A stretch of 16,579 nt of DNA from NCBI GenBank assembly GCA_022592435.1, contig JABYQS010000627.1, positions 1 to 16,579 of the forward strand. The letters run 5' to 3'. Both the position numbers and the translations under genes were made by a program. Origin of the DNA: Cerioporus squamosus. Lineage: Eukaryota; Basidiomycota; Agaricomycetes; Polyporales; Polyporaceae. Positions 8,410 through 16,579 of the stretch are shown piece after piece; positions within the stretch are counted from its first letter, which is position 1, and the number at the start of each line of letters is the position of its first letter. The notes below the pieces were generated by a model. The model searched no databases. It was not told where the DNA came from and saw only the letters and a program-made list of their open reading frames with translations.

Positions 8410-10790
8410 ATGACGGAGCAATACACGCCCATCGACGAGATTGTGAAGGTACGCCTAGTCCTGACGCTACGAGTCCATGCACGATGCTGAGCGTAGACGA
8501 AGGTTCACGAACGAGCCCGCCGTGCTTTCGAGTCGAACAAGGCGGCATCAGTCGCGTTCCGCAAGGCGCAGATAGCACAGATTGGCTACCTCATCCAGGA
8601 CAATGAGACGCGTCTCATAGAGGCCCTCAAGCTCGACCTTGGGCGGCCCGCGCTGGAGACCGAACTGTGCGTCCACTGAGTGCTGCGATATCTCGTTGGT
8701 TGCTTATACTTCATGCAGCTACGATATGGGTCCCACTATTAAGGACATCCGCTTAGCCTACGACAACGTCGGACAATGGGCTCGTCCTCAGAGGGCCTTC
8801 AGCATCCGATACTTTCTCATGGGCCCTCATTTGAAGGCAGAACCGAAGGGCGTCGTGCTCATCATCTCGCCGTTCAACCTCCCTCTGTTCCTGACGCTGA
8901 GTCCCCTCGTATGTCCCCCGTTCATCTTCACGCGAACGTAAGATTGATCCTTGTGGCAGGTGAGCGCAATTGCAGCAGGCTGCGCGGCTGTTATCAAGCC
9001 GTCGGAGGCGACTCCGCATGTCAACAAGGTTCTCGCAGAGCTGCTCCCGAAGTATGTGGACCCGGATCTGTACCATCTCGTTCAAGGCGGAATACCGGAG
9101 ACGACCAAGGTGAGTCTCGTTTTGCGCGTAGGAGTGTAGAGAACCCCATCGACTGACTAACTACTGTAGCTTCTCGAACTCCGTTGGGACCATAGTGAGT
9201 ACCTCGACCCCATGACGTTGCTTGTTGTGCTAATGTGCTATGTGTCAGTTCTCTACATCGGTATGCCCTTCTTCTTGGGCGATTGCCTTTACTCACTCAC
9301 ATGCTTAGGCGGGGAACGAGTCGCGCGCATTGTTGCGCAGGCAGCGGCACGCCATCTCACGCCGGTCACGTTGGAGGTGAGATCTACCGATGCCGGTCCG
9401 TACACGTTGATATCCTGACTCGTGGTCTGATCTGCTTCTGTTGATCGGTAGCTTGGAGGTACGCTCTTTTCTCGTGACTTGCAACATCCCCCCTTCCTGA
9501 CATATCGCAGGCAAGAACCCTGTCGTAATCGACCCTAAGGTGGACCCCGTATTCACTGCGAAGCGTATCCTCTGGGGTCGCTTTGGAAACGCTGGACAGG
9601 TGAGGTTCCGTCGTACATCCACTTAACCCAGCTGAACTCATGGGATGGCCTCAGGTTTGCACAGCACCCGAATATATGCTGGTTCCTCGGGAGTTCCAGG
9701 AGACGCTGGTTTCGGCCTTCAAGAAAGTGTGAGTTGCCATGCTCTCTTCCCGCGAGCTCCTCATCATGTAGGCTGCAGATATCACTCCTTCTACCCAGAC
9801 GGCCCAGAGAAGTCCGACTCTTTCGCTCGCATCGTGTCTACGCAGCACGCAGCACGTATCAAGGCACTCCTCGATCGTACAGACGGCGATATCATATGCG
9901 GTGGCGAATTCGACGTGGACAAGAGATATGTCGCACCCACCATTGTCAAGGACGTCACTGCTTCGGACTCTCTGATGAGCGAGTGAGCTTTGTTCCTCAT
10001 CTATTCCGGTACGTGTACTCACGCATCTGCATGTCGCAACGTGCAGAGAGATCTTCGGGCCTGTTCTGGCTGTCATTCCAGTGAAGGACGTTGACGAAGC
10101 CATCGCCATCATTCGCTCTCGGTGTGTCTTCCCGATGTCGAGGATGCGCTGCACATAGAAGCTCACAGGCTTCCAGGCAGACTCCTTTAGCTGTATATGT
10201 CTTCTCTCCCGATAAGCAGTTTCAGACGAAAGGTGAGCAGTGTGGGGGTGTTAGAGCGCTCGCTCACTGAAGTACTGTGGCAGTGTTCTCAAGCACGAAA
10301 AGCGGAACGGCTCTCGCGAATGAGACAACGCTCAGCCCTGCCGTTCCTGGCTTCCCAGTGGGCGGTGTTGGTGCGAGCGGATGTAAGGACGAGACATGAT
10401 CTCACTTCTGACCGAGACTGACGCTTCCTTCGTTCTAGATGGTTACTACTCGGGAAGACATGCGTTCGAACAATTCACACACTGGCGGGTGTCGCTGGAC
10501 AATCCGATCTGGTGAGCTCTCTGTGATCGTCCTATCACTAGTACGCATCGCTACCCCGGGCTTCCCCGCTGCACAGGATCGACAATAGATTTATGCTCGC
10601 CTTTCGATTCCCCCCGTACAAAGCAGGCTACAAGAAGTACTTGATGTGGCTATATCCGCCTCTTCCTCCTCGTCCGACGAGGATGCCTGCAGGATACGCT
10701 GTTCAAGAGAGACCGAGATGGGCATTCTGGATCGTTTGTGCGGTTGTTGGGGCATCAGCGGTCCTCCTGAGCGGTCCCCTTCCTCTATAG
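8410..10790 (+). CDS. Class 3 (fatty) aldehyde dehydrogenase, membrane-anchored
   Basis: Oxidises aldehydes, probably long-chain ones, to acids with NAD(P)+. The 16-exon model is 1545 nt (514 aa) and in frame throughout. Motifs in order: KLDLGRPALETE, GVVLIISPFNLPLFL (about 125-139), GCAAVIKPSEATP, IPETTKLLELRWDHI, HLTPVTLELGGKNPV with general-base Glu218, WGRFGNAGQVCTAPEYML with catalytic Cys252, EEIFGPVLAVIPV (about 343-355), VPGFPVGGVGASG, and a hydrophobic C-terminal tail (about 494-514) like the anchor of fatty aldehyde dehydrogenases. Exons: 8410-8448, 8497-8666, 8719-8908, 8960-9109, 9170-9194, 9249-9260, 9309-9376, 9452-9458, 9511-9599, 9655-9728, 9779-9982, 10047-10121, 10177-10232, 10284-10382, 10439-10511, 10577-10790. 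The start at 8410 gives MTEQYTPIDEIVK, as expected for fungal members. Two exons are only 12 and 7 nt. The usual YTGSGRVA loop reads YIGGERVA here, a variation in the cofactor loop. No other defect was found. Confidence 0.93.
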
Positions 10791-11588
10791 CAAGGACGTG
10801 TTCCGCCTCTCGTAAGAGAGCAGTATTCCACTTGTTATATGTAGAGAGGGAATATGGGCCGGATCGTTTGCTACAGTATGTGTTCTTGACCTTCTCGAGC
10901 GTATCCCATATTCACGCTGTCCTGCTGTCTCCGTCACCGCATGGATCATAGTGCCCGAACGCATTGCCTTCACCTCCAGGCGCTCGATAGGGCGCCGCAA
11001 AGGGTTTCCTCGTGAGTGTAGTAGCTCTGCGATAAGTAGCTCGAAGTTCTCGCTGATTGATGTCCGGGAAGTGGCGTCCAAGTTCTGCTATAACAGGGAT
11101 CGAATGGAGCTCACAACGCCTCGCCGATTGATTCTTCATCTGATGCTCGGGACGTCAAAATGGGCAGGGCGATGTTCTGTGGGTAGCAAACCAATGAACC
11201 GCGCATCGCGGTCACCGAAGAAGCCGATCCCCGTCTGTGTCCCATCATCATTCAGCATACATTTCCTTCGGTGGACGCAATCGAGCTGCAATGGCAGTTC
11301 GAAGTCGCCTGTATCCTCGGTGCCATCTTCCGCAGTATGTCACTCTATCCCGGGACGAGCCAGAAGCATGGTGATTACACAGCGCTCGATCGCCGTCGAA
11401 GAGCCTCGGAGTCAGTGGGCGGCGAAGCCTAGACCTGTCAGCTGCGTACTTCGTTTCGGTACATATGCTTGAACCAACGGTCGCTGGCGGGCTCCCTTCA
11501 GCCTTCACTGTAGCACCCTCATTCCTGCCTGCGACCATCCCTTCCCGAGTAAGCCATGGCTTCCGCTCCTTCAGGTGCAACGGGTCCA
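10791..11588. other. Unresolved region with coding-like minus-strand frames
   Basis: Downstream of the aldehyde dehydrogenase and before the second DUF6534 gene. No family is recognised. On the minus strand, a frame open from 11339 to 11138 (containing LNDDGTQTGIGFFGDRDARF) is followed directly by an open frame from 11139 to 10912 (containing AELGRHFPDINQREL) in another phase; joining them would need an intron or one extra base. An upstream minus frame (11610-11248) overlaps the first exon of the DUF6534 gene. The plus-strand frame 10951-11472 covers the same bases and looks less protein-like. I cannot assign a function, and this may be a gene remnant. Confidence 0.3.
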
Positions 11589-13148
11589 ATGGCTCTGGAA
11601 TTGCCCCCAAACTTCAAGCTTCTGTACGTATCCGCAACTCGCCGCAGACATGTTTGAACGTCTAACATTTTTCTTCGTTATGCAGTGCTGGACCTCAGGT
11701 TGTAGTCAGAGTCCGTCCCGGACTCAAGCTGACAGATTTGTCGCCACTCTTCCAGCTCATCGCGATATTCTTGGCCTGGGGACTTCAAGGAGCGCTGGTG
11801 GTTCAATGCTGTGAGCAAAGCAGCATACATATTGCTGTTCCGCACACAATTGACGCGAATTTGTCCATCAGATATACCAGACCTGTTTCCCCAATGATCG
11901 CATCTCCTTCAAGCTTCTCGTTTGGGGAGTCTTCGTCTGGGAGTGGGTACAGCTGGGGCTGGTCACCCAGACGTACTTCGAGATCTACGTATACGACTAC
12001 GGCAGCCTGGCGAGTTTGACCTCTTACCACAGCACCTGGTTCAGCGTCCCTATCATGTCGGCCGTCGTCTCGTTTGCCGTGCAGTGCTCTTCGCATGGAG
12101 GATATGGGTGCTGTCTCTATCCAGGTTTCTCACTGGCATCATCTTGATTGTACGTCCTGTTCTTCGCTGTCCGGCGCTCTGATTGACAGGCGTACCAGTT
12201 ATCCTTTGCACAAGCGGCTTTAGAAGTGGCCGGCGGTGTGATAGTAGGTTACCTCACCAGGGTTTACAACGTCTTGAATGATGACATCCGCTTGCAGATT
12301 CGGCTCACCGATGCCAACGCCGCACATGCTTCTTTGAATAGACCTATAGTCTCAGTAAGTGTCTTCGCACACCTGTCGAACTCTACTCAAGTACTGTTTG
12401 TCAAACAGACCAGTCTTATTGTTGCCACGGTCGTGGATGTCCTCATCGCTGCTAGCATGACCTACTTGGTACGTCCACAAGTCAATATACTTAGTCCAGA
12501 TACATGTGGCTCACTCATGACGGTGCCAACAGCTACTTCGTGCAAAAACAGGCATGAAGCAGTCGGATGCAATTTTACAGAAGCTCGCTCGAGTAGGCAT
12601 CGAGACCGGGGCTGCGACAGGTAAGGCGAGACTGCGTCCGCCTTCAATGGTTTACTCATGTGTGATATAGCTGCGTCGCTTTCATCTACGCCGTATTCTT
12701 CATGACCCATCAGGTAGGATATCATGACCAAAATTGTACTCTACTGCGTTCACTCACCAAGGAATTGCACCCGCAGAACGATCTCTTTTTCAATGCCCGT
12801 GAGTAGTATGACTTGTACTCCCTGGATACCCAGCTCATCATCACCACAGTGCTCTCGTCCTCCCGAAGCTCTACGCGAACACCCTCCTTATCAGCCTCAA
12901 CAACCGCGTTCACGTTCAGAGGAGGCTTCGCGACGAAAGGCGGCACTGAGAGTGATGTGTCATCTGCGCCTACGGGCCGCAGTCGTGCGCTCGTTAGTCA
13001 CGAACTCCCCTCTCCAACTGCGAGCCGCCCAGTACATATCAACGTCCACCACGAGACTTACACTGAGCACGATGCCGCGAAGGATGTTGTCGAACTAGTC
13101 CCGATGGAGCCCGCATATCGTTCCAGGGGCTTCGGAGAGAAAGCCTAG
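11589..13148 (+). pseudogene. DUF6534 family membrane protein, second paralogue, frameshifted
   Basis: A second DUF6534 gene, only distantly like the one at 1-1893. Landmarks: MALELPPNFKLLAGPQ, FLAWGLQGALVVQ (TM1-2), FPNDRISFKLLVWGVFVWEW and LGLVTQTYFEIYVYDYG, SLTSYHSTWFSVPIMSAVVS, FAWRIWVLSLSRFLTGIIL, SFAQAALEVAGGVIVGYLT, TVVDVLIAASMTYL, AKTGMKQSDAILQKL, LPKLYANTLLISLNNRV and a cytosolic tail with FRGGFATKGGTESDVSS. Exons: 11589-11623, 11686-11810, 11872-12149, 12190-12354, 12409-12468, 12533-12620, 12671-12713, 12777-12798, 12850-13148 (stop at 13148). The conserved reading is broken near 11872, near 12080 (one base missing), at 12620/12671 (one missing), near 12853 (one missing) and near 12912 (one extra); the last two compensate, leaving about 20 wrong residues in the LYANTLL segment. 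Either a decaying gene or uncorrected sequence errors. Confidence 0.72.
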
Positions 13149-13220
13149 CTAGTAGATACGAAGTAACTATCTCTAGGACATCGGGTCGATTATGATCGCA
13201 TTTCCATAACCATGTATTCA

Positions 13221-13815
13221 TAGTGCTGCAGGGTCGGGTCGGGTCAGGTTATTGGCCATCCAGAGCCATGACCCGACCTACGACTGGACATGACCGGTCC
13301 TTCAGTCTTATGACTGGACTGGAAGTAGTACGCGGTACAACCTGACCTAACTGCAGTCAAGTTACAGTTTTGACCGGTCAAAACTGATGATCAGTTAAAC
13401 CAGTTAAGACCAGTCATAACTACCCAAGAAGGTTGGAGAAGTCATGATCAAAGGTGAATAGCCTTATACAAGCCTAAGATACTTTCTAAATGATCATCTT
13501 GATGACTTAAAGTCCAAAGGGCTATACATATATGTGCTCTCACCTGGTATAGCTTAGTCGGGACTGATTTTAACTGGTTATGACCGGTCATTACCAGTCA
13601 AAGGCACCTATAACCAGGTCATTGGTAGGGCAAGAAAGACTGGTCATGACTGGTCATCATCAGTCATGTCCAGTCATAGATATTGGTTCAAAATCATGAC
13701 CACGACCTGACTGGCGACCTGACTGCTACCTTTGTGTTATGGTCCAGTCATTTCTGCTCAGGTCGGGTCAGGTTCCAGTCATTTTCCGGTCACGGGACCC
13801 GACCCTGCAGCACTA
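13221..13815. mobile_element. Non-autonomous hAT-type element (MITE-like), copy 2
   Basis: 595 bp, nearly identical to the inverse complement of the copy at 3626-4224, with only scattered substitutions and small indels. It begins TAGTGCTGCAGGGTCGGGTC and ends CTGCAGCACTA. Perfect 8-bp duplications TGTATTCA flank it at 13213-13220 and 13816-13823. It sits between the 3' end of the second DUF6534 gene (stop at 13148) and the minus-strand genes to its right. No transposase frame is present. The clean duplications and high similarity of the copies imply recent activity of a transposase elsewhere in the genome. Confidence 0.93.
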
Positions 13816-13823
13816 TGTATTCA

Positions 13824-13926
13824 TAATGTTCACGTACTCCCGGTCGATCTCGAACCAACTACCTATACTATTTATGCGCCTGCCCGCTTCTCCCCCTCGA
13901 AGTAAATAGGATGGTAAGCAGGGTGC
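13824..13926. other. Short spacer after hAT copy 2
   Basis: About 100 bases between the element's right-hand target duplication and the end of the oxoamine-synthase-like remnant. No gene or signal is visible. Confidence 0.5.
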
Positions 13927-14136
13927 TCAAAGCTTCGCTTGCTCCGGAAGCTGCCTCTGCTCCTTAATTGTCTCCATCATGGTAACCCACTGCAGAAGAC
14001 GCATCACCAACTCGTCAAGCTCCTGCTCGGTGTTACTGGCGTGCAGGACGACACGTGCTCCTGCAGGCTTCAGGTTCGAAGCAGACCCGGTCGTATTCGT
14101 GCTCCGCGCATGAAGGATATGAGGTACAAGTACACT
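13927..14136 (-). pseudogene. C-terminal remnant resembling an alpha-oxoamine synthase (PLP enzyme)
   Basis: A minus-strand frame open from 14136 to a TGA at 13929-13927 ends with GARVVLHASNTEQELDELV and then LLQWVTMMETIKEQ. The pattern RVxxHAxNTxxEhDxLV followed by a short helical tail resembles the C-terminus of fungal PLP-dependent alpha-oxoamine synthases (8-amino-7-oxononanoate synthase or serine palmitoyltransferase type). The catalytic lysine region and the rest of the protein are absent: immediately upstream lies the stop codon of the CmcJ-like gene (14154), 18 bases from an acceptor-like TTAG. I infer a 5'-truncated remnant; the family call is from pattern memory only. Alternatively it is non-coding 3' UTR that looks protein-like by chance. 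Confidence 0.35.
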
Positions 14137-14153
14137 CTAACAGTTGGAAAAGA

Positions 14154-15103
14154 CTACTCCGAGTCGAAGACCAACGCCTGAACCTCGATAGACTGCCTGT
14201 GCGGCGCATCCTTCGGGCTCCCCTCATCCGTGAAGGCCGTGTGCGGGGTCAGCCGCGCCTTGTCCTCCTCCGAGTCGTAGCACTTGATCAGAGTGACCTC
14301 GTCCGGGGTCTGGCTGCCGAGGTAGTACCACTGCAGCTTCGGGTTGTAGCGCACGCCGAGCGTCGCCCCCGTGCGCTGGGGATACACGAGGTCGACCTGG
14401 ACGAGGTCCTTCTCGTCGAGCGAGCGCCAGTCCGCGACGGCGAGTGGCTTGTGCGCGGGGTTCTGGATGGGACGCCACACGTTGATGATGCGGACGCGGG
14501 ACTTGAGGAGGTGGTCGGCGTCCGCGGGGAGATGGTACTTCACCTGCGCGACGCTGGCGTGGTACGCTTGGTCGATGTGCACGCGTTCCTGCATATCAGG
14601 GCGAATGAGACCTGTGAGACGGGGCTCGCGTAGACTGGATGCAGACGTACAGCAGGACCTCGGTTCTTGGATCACTCTGGTCGTTCCCATCTGCCTTGCG
14701 CCTGTTTCCTCTCGTCAGCGACGTGTGCAGCAGCGATCAACGAAACGAGGAGTGCGCACCGGATAGTATGGTCGAAGATGAAGATCCGCTTTGCACCGGT
14801 GGCTTCCTTCAAGAGAGCCTCCACCTCAGCATATACTTGGTCTTGATGGCCTCCTCGTCGACGAACTCCTTCTCCGAGCTGGGCCAGTGTACAACTGGAA
14901 GCCCTGCTTGTCGAGGGTGAACTCGTCCTCGCGGCCGCGCACGTCGTGGATCACCGCAGGGTGCGGGTCTTTCCCGACATTGGAGATCCTCTTCCCGTCG
15001 GGTCCGGGGGTGGTATACTCGCGTGCGGTCCGTCGCCGATGAGTTCGAAGTAGTTCAGAGTGGTGGGAACGTCGCGAGGTGCGAGGGTAGTTGCGATAGC
15101 CAT
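14154..15103 (-). pseudogene. CmcJ/AsaB-like hydroxylase/desaturase, frameshifted
   Basis: Belongs to the fungal family annotated as CmcJ/NvfI-like, GA4-desaturase-like or AsaB-like proteins, thought to be non-heme iron oxygenases of secondary metabolism. Landmarks: N-terminal TTLNYFELIGDGP, EYTTPGPDGKRISNVGKDPH, PAVIHDVRGREDEFTLDKQG, AKRIFIFDHTIR, ERVHIDQAYHASVAQ (HxD, candidate iron ligands), RVRIINVWRPIQ, PLAVADWRSLDEKDLV, WYYLGSQTPDEVTLIKCYDS, PHTAF and C-terminal SIEVQALVF. Start chosen at 15103 (MAIATTLAPRD). Exon 1 ends at 14760 (donor GTGCGC), exon 2 begins at 14701, and the long last exon runs to TAG at 14154; exon 2 can join exon 3 in frame only with a weak GTCCTG donor at 14658 and acceptor before 14588. 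Three one-base losses break exon 1: near 15025, 14890 and 14833. It is a decaying gene or the sequence has errors here. The region is notably GC-rich (14200-15000). Confidence 0.78.
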
Positions 15104-16579
15104 TTCGAGCGTTGATTGGGCGAGGTATGTGAGTTGGACTACGTTCAAGCCGTGGTATGCAGCACCTTTATACTTTGTTACTAGCCTCATATCTGGCGCC
15201 CGCAGTCTAGTATGAGCCATCTCGAAGGCAAGTGACGCAATCTACGGACCTCTGCTTTTGGAATGCCCGAAGGCTTTCGGACTTAGCTCCTACTGAGGGA
15301 AGGCGGGTGTATGAGTAATCATGGGAACATGAGTCGCAGTGGGCTCACAGAGACGCAAATGTAACGAAAGGCCGCAGCATTGTACCGCAACCGAGTCCGG
15401 TGCGCCAGGTAGTCATGGGGCCTTCTACACGCCAGGGGGACTGTATAGACGCAGTATTGCGGCTGAGTGCTTACGAAGATTACAATAATGCGAAGAGATC
15501 TATGCGATGGCGAAGTGCAGCGTAAGCAGACAACGACTGTTTAGTGCGAGGTATCGGAGCGCACACACTCACCGGAGTTCGTCAGTAGTCCAAGAGAATC
15601 GAAGTTTGGGACATTGCTCAGTTGGGCGCGCTTTGTAAATGAATGTCAGGCGACGGGATTGCGGAGAAGATGAACATGCACACACCGAGTCAAGGATGTC
15701 TTCCAAGAAGGCCTGCATGCATTTCTTCCGAGCGAGCCTGCATATCAGAGCTGGTTGTCCCAAGTTGCTGAATTCAGCCTCCTTCTAAATGAGTATGTGA
15801 GTATGGCGAGGGTCTCTCAGATGGATATCCCGCCACAAGAGTATGTTACACTCACCTAATGACATCGAAGAGGCCGACCCGACTCCGAGTATTTCGGACA
15901 AGTTTGTCGCTGACGGCGCATGTCACCATGCTGCTCAGATCTCCTCAGATACTACCGATGAGTGTGAGACGGAGACAGATGTACCTCCAAGACCAACTGC
16001 AGCTCTACTGTGTCACGCGCAGCTTCGGATCCTTGGCCTGGCACTGTCAGCGCTGTATATCGCCACGGAGGTGTCAAGGCCAATACTTGCTGCTACGGAG
16101 TTGAACGTCGTTGCATCTGTTGGATTCCTAGATGTGCTTGAAAGGCGTCAAGTTCGAGTTGGTTGCCCTGGACAGGAATGCGAGGGTAAGCAAGGAGAAT
16201 GGGCCCAGTTGAACCTCAGCGCCGCTAGCGGCCGCGGGTGTCGCTGCTGCGGCAGCTCGGCAACGTGTCAGCGATCGGATCGGGAAGCTATTGGCTTGCG
16301 ATCCTAACATGGACAAACAAACGGCGATGCATTCTCCTCCAGTGCCGGGCGTCTCATGCCAGCCTCTTCAAGTTCCACCAGATCGTACATATAACACTCA
16401 CCACAGTAAGTATCGTACCTCGCCGTATTTACGCAGGTGAACTACAATCGTAGGGTTGCGCCGACTTGCTCTCTGCTCGACTTCTCTCCCCATCGCATTG
16501 GCACCTAAGTTGGTACGAACTCTACCCGGGATATGCGAACACTAAATATCATTAACACGGTTACAGAATTATGATCATA
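15104..16579. other. Right-end region without an identified gene
   Basis: Includes the expected promoter of the CmcJ-like gene (just right of 15103). I recognise no protein family. Splice-like signals exist on both strands: minus-strand GTGAGT at about 15570 after a frame covering 15763-15569 (with KLRFSWTTDELR), and plus-strand GTAAGC at about 16185, GTAAGT at about 16400 and an acceptor-like GGTTACAG at about 16566 near the right edge. A plus frame at 15843-16307 (154 codons) and an Ala-rich plus frame around 16215-16437 compete for the same bases. A gene continuing past the right edge is likely but cannot be modelled from this window. Confidence 0.35.

Noticed and set aside
10951..11472. 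Plus-strand open frame of 173 codons
   Set aside because: Composition dominated by Ser and Arg with no motif; the minus-strand frames over the same bases look more protein-like.
13221..13815. Segmental duplication of P450 flanking DNA
   Set aside because: Similarity stops exactly at the TAGTG/CACTA termini, and each copy has a different 8-bp duplication, so these are independent transposon insertions.
14055..14633. Long plus-strand open frame of 192 codons
   Set aside because: It is antisense to the last exon of the CmcJ-like gene, whose minus-strand reading has clear family motifs; the GC-rich codons there keep the opposite strand open.
15843..16307. Plus-strand 154-codon frame as a gene
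   Set aside because: No recognised motif; it crosses a donor-like GTAAGC at about 16185 and competes with an equally open Ala-rich frame. A short stretch near 16132-16185 faintly recalled a glutathione S-transferase, but nothing around it supports that.

Overview
The window looks like nuclear DNA of a mushroom-forming fungus (Basidiomycota, Agaricomycetes, probably a wood-decay lineage such as Polyporales). Evidence: genes are cut into many small exons by GT-AG introns of about 45-75 nt; the recognised families are typical of such fungi (two DUF6534 membrane proteins, a membrane-anchored P450, a class 3 aldehyde dehydrogenase with a C-terminal anchor, a CmcJ/AsaB-like oxygenase). No bacterial operons, rRNA, tRNA or CRISPR were seen. 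Assignments rest on recognised motifs and on exon phases checked by hand.

Layout. 1-1893 (-): a 7-TM-type DUF6534 gene in at least 20 tiny exons, running off the left edge. 2860-5525 (-): a nine-exon cytochrome P450 gene whose exon 7 carries a 599-bp non-autonomous hAT-type element (3626-4224) with a perfect 8-bp target duplication. 5526-8409: a 2.9-kb divergent intergenic region with a GATA-motif cluster and no gene I can name. 8410-10790 (+): a 16-exon aldehyde dehydrogenase gene, 514 codons, fully in frame, with 7-nt and 12-nt microexons. 10791-11588: unresolved, with coding-like minus-strand stretches. 11589-13148 (+): a second DUF6534 gene with several small frameshifts. 13221-13815: a second copy of the hAT-type element in opposite orientation, with its own 8-bp duplication. 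13927-14136 (-): a short remnant resembling the C-terminus of an alpha-oxoamine synthase. 14154-15103 (-): a CmcJ/AsaB-like gene with single-base frameshifts. 15104-16579: not resolved.

How the parts may work together (inference): P450, aldehyde dehydrogenase, CmcJ-like oxygenase and an oxoamine-synthase remnant could be parts of an oxidative or lipid/secondary-metabolite locus that is decaying, with transposon insertion and frameshifts. Microsynteny alone cannot prove a pathway. The most interesting single observation is that the element's ends contain splice-like sites that would remove it from the P450 transcript and leave a 15-nt in-frame scar.
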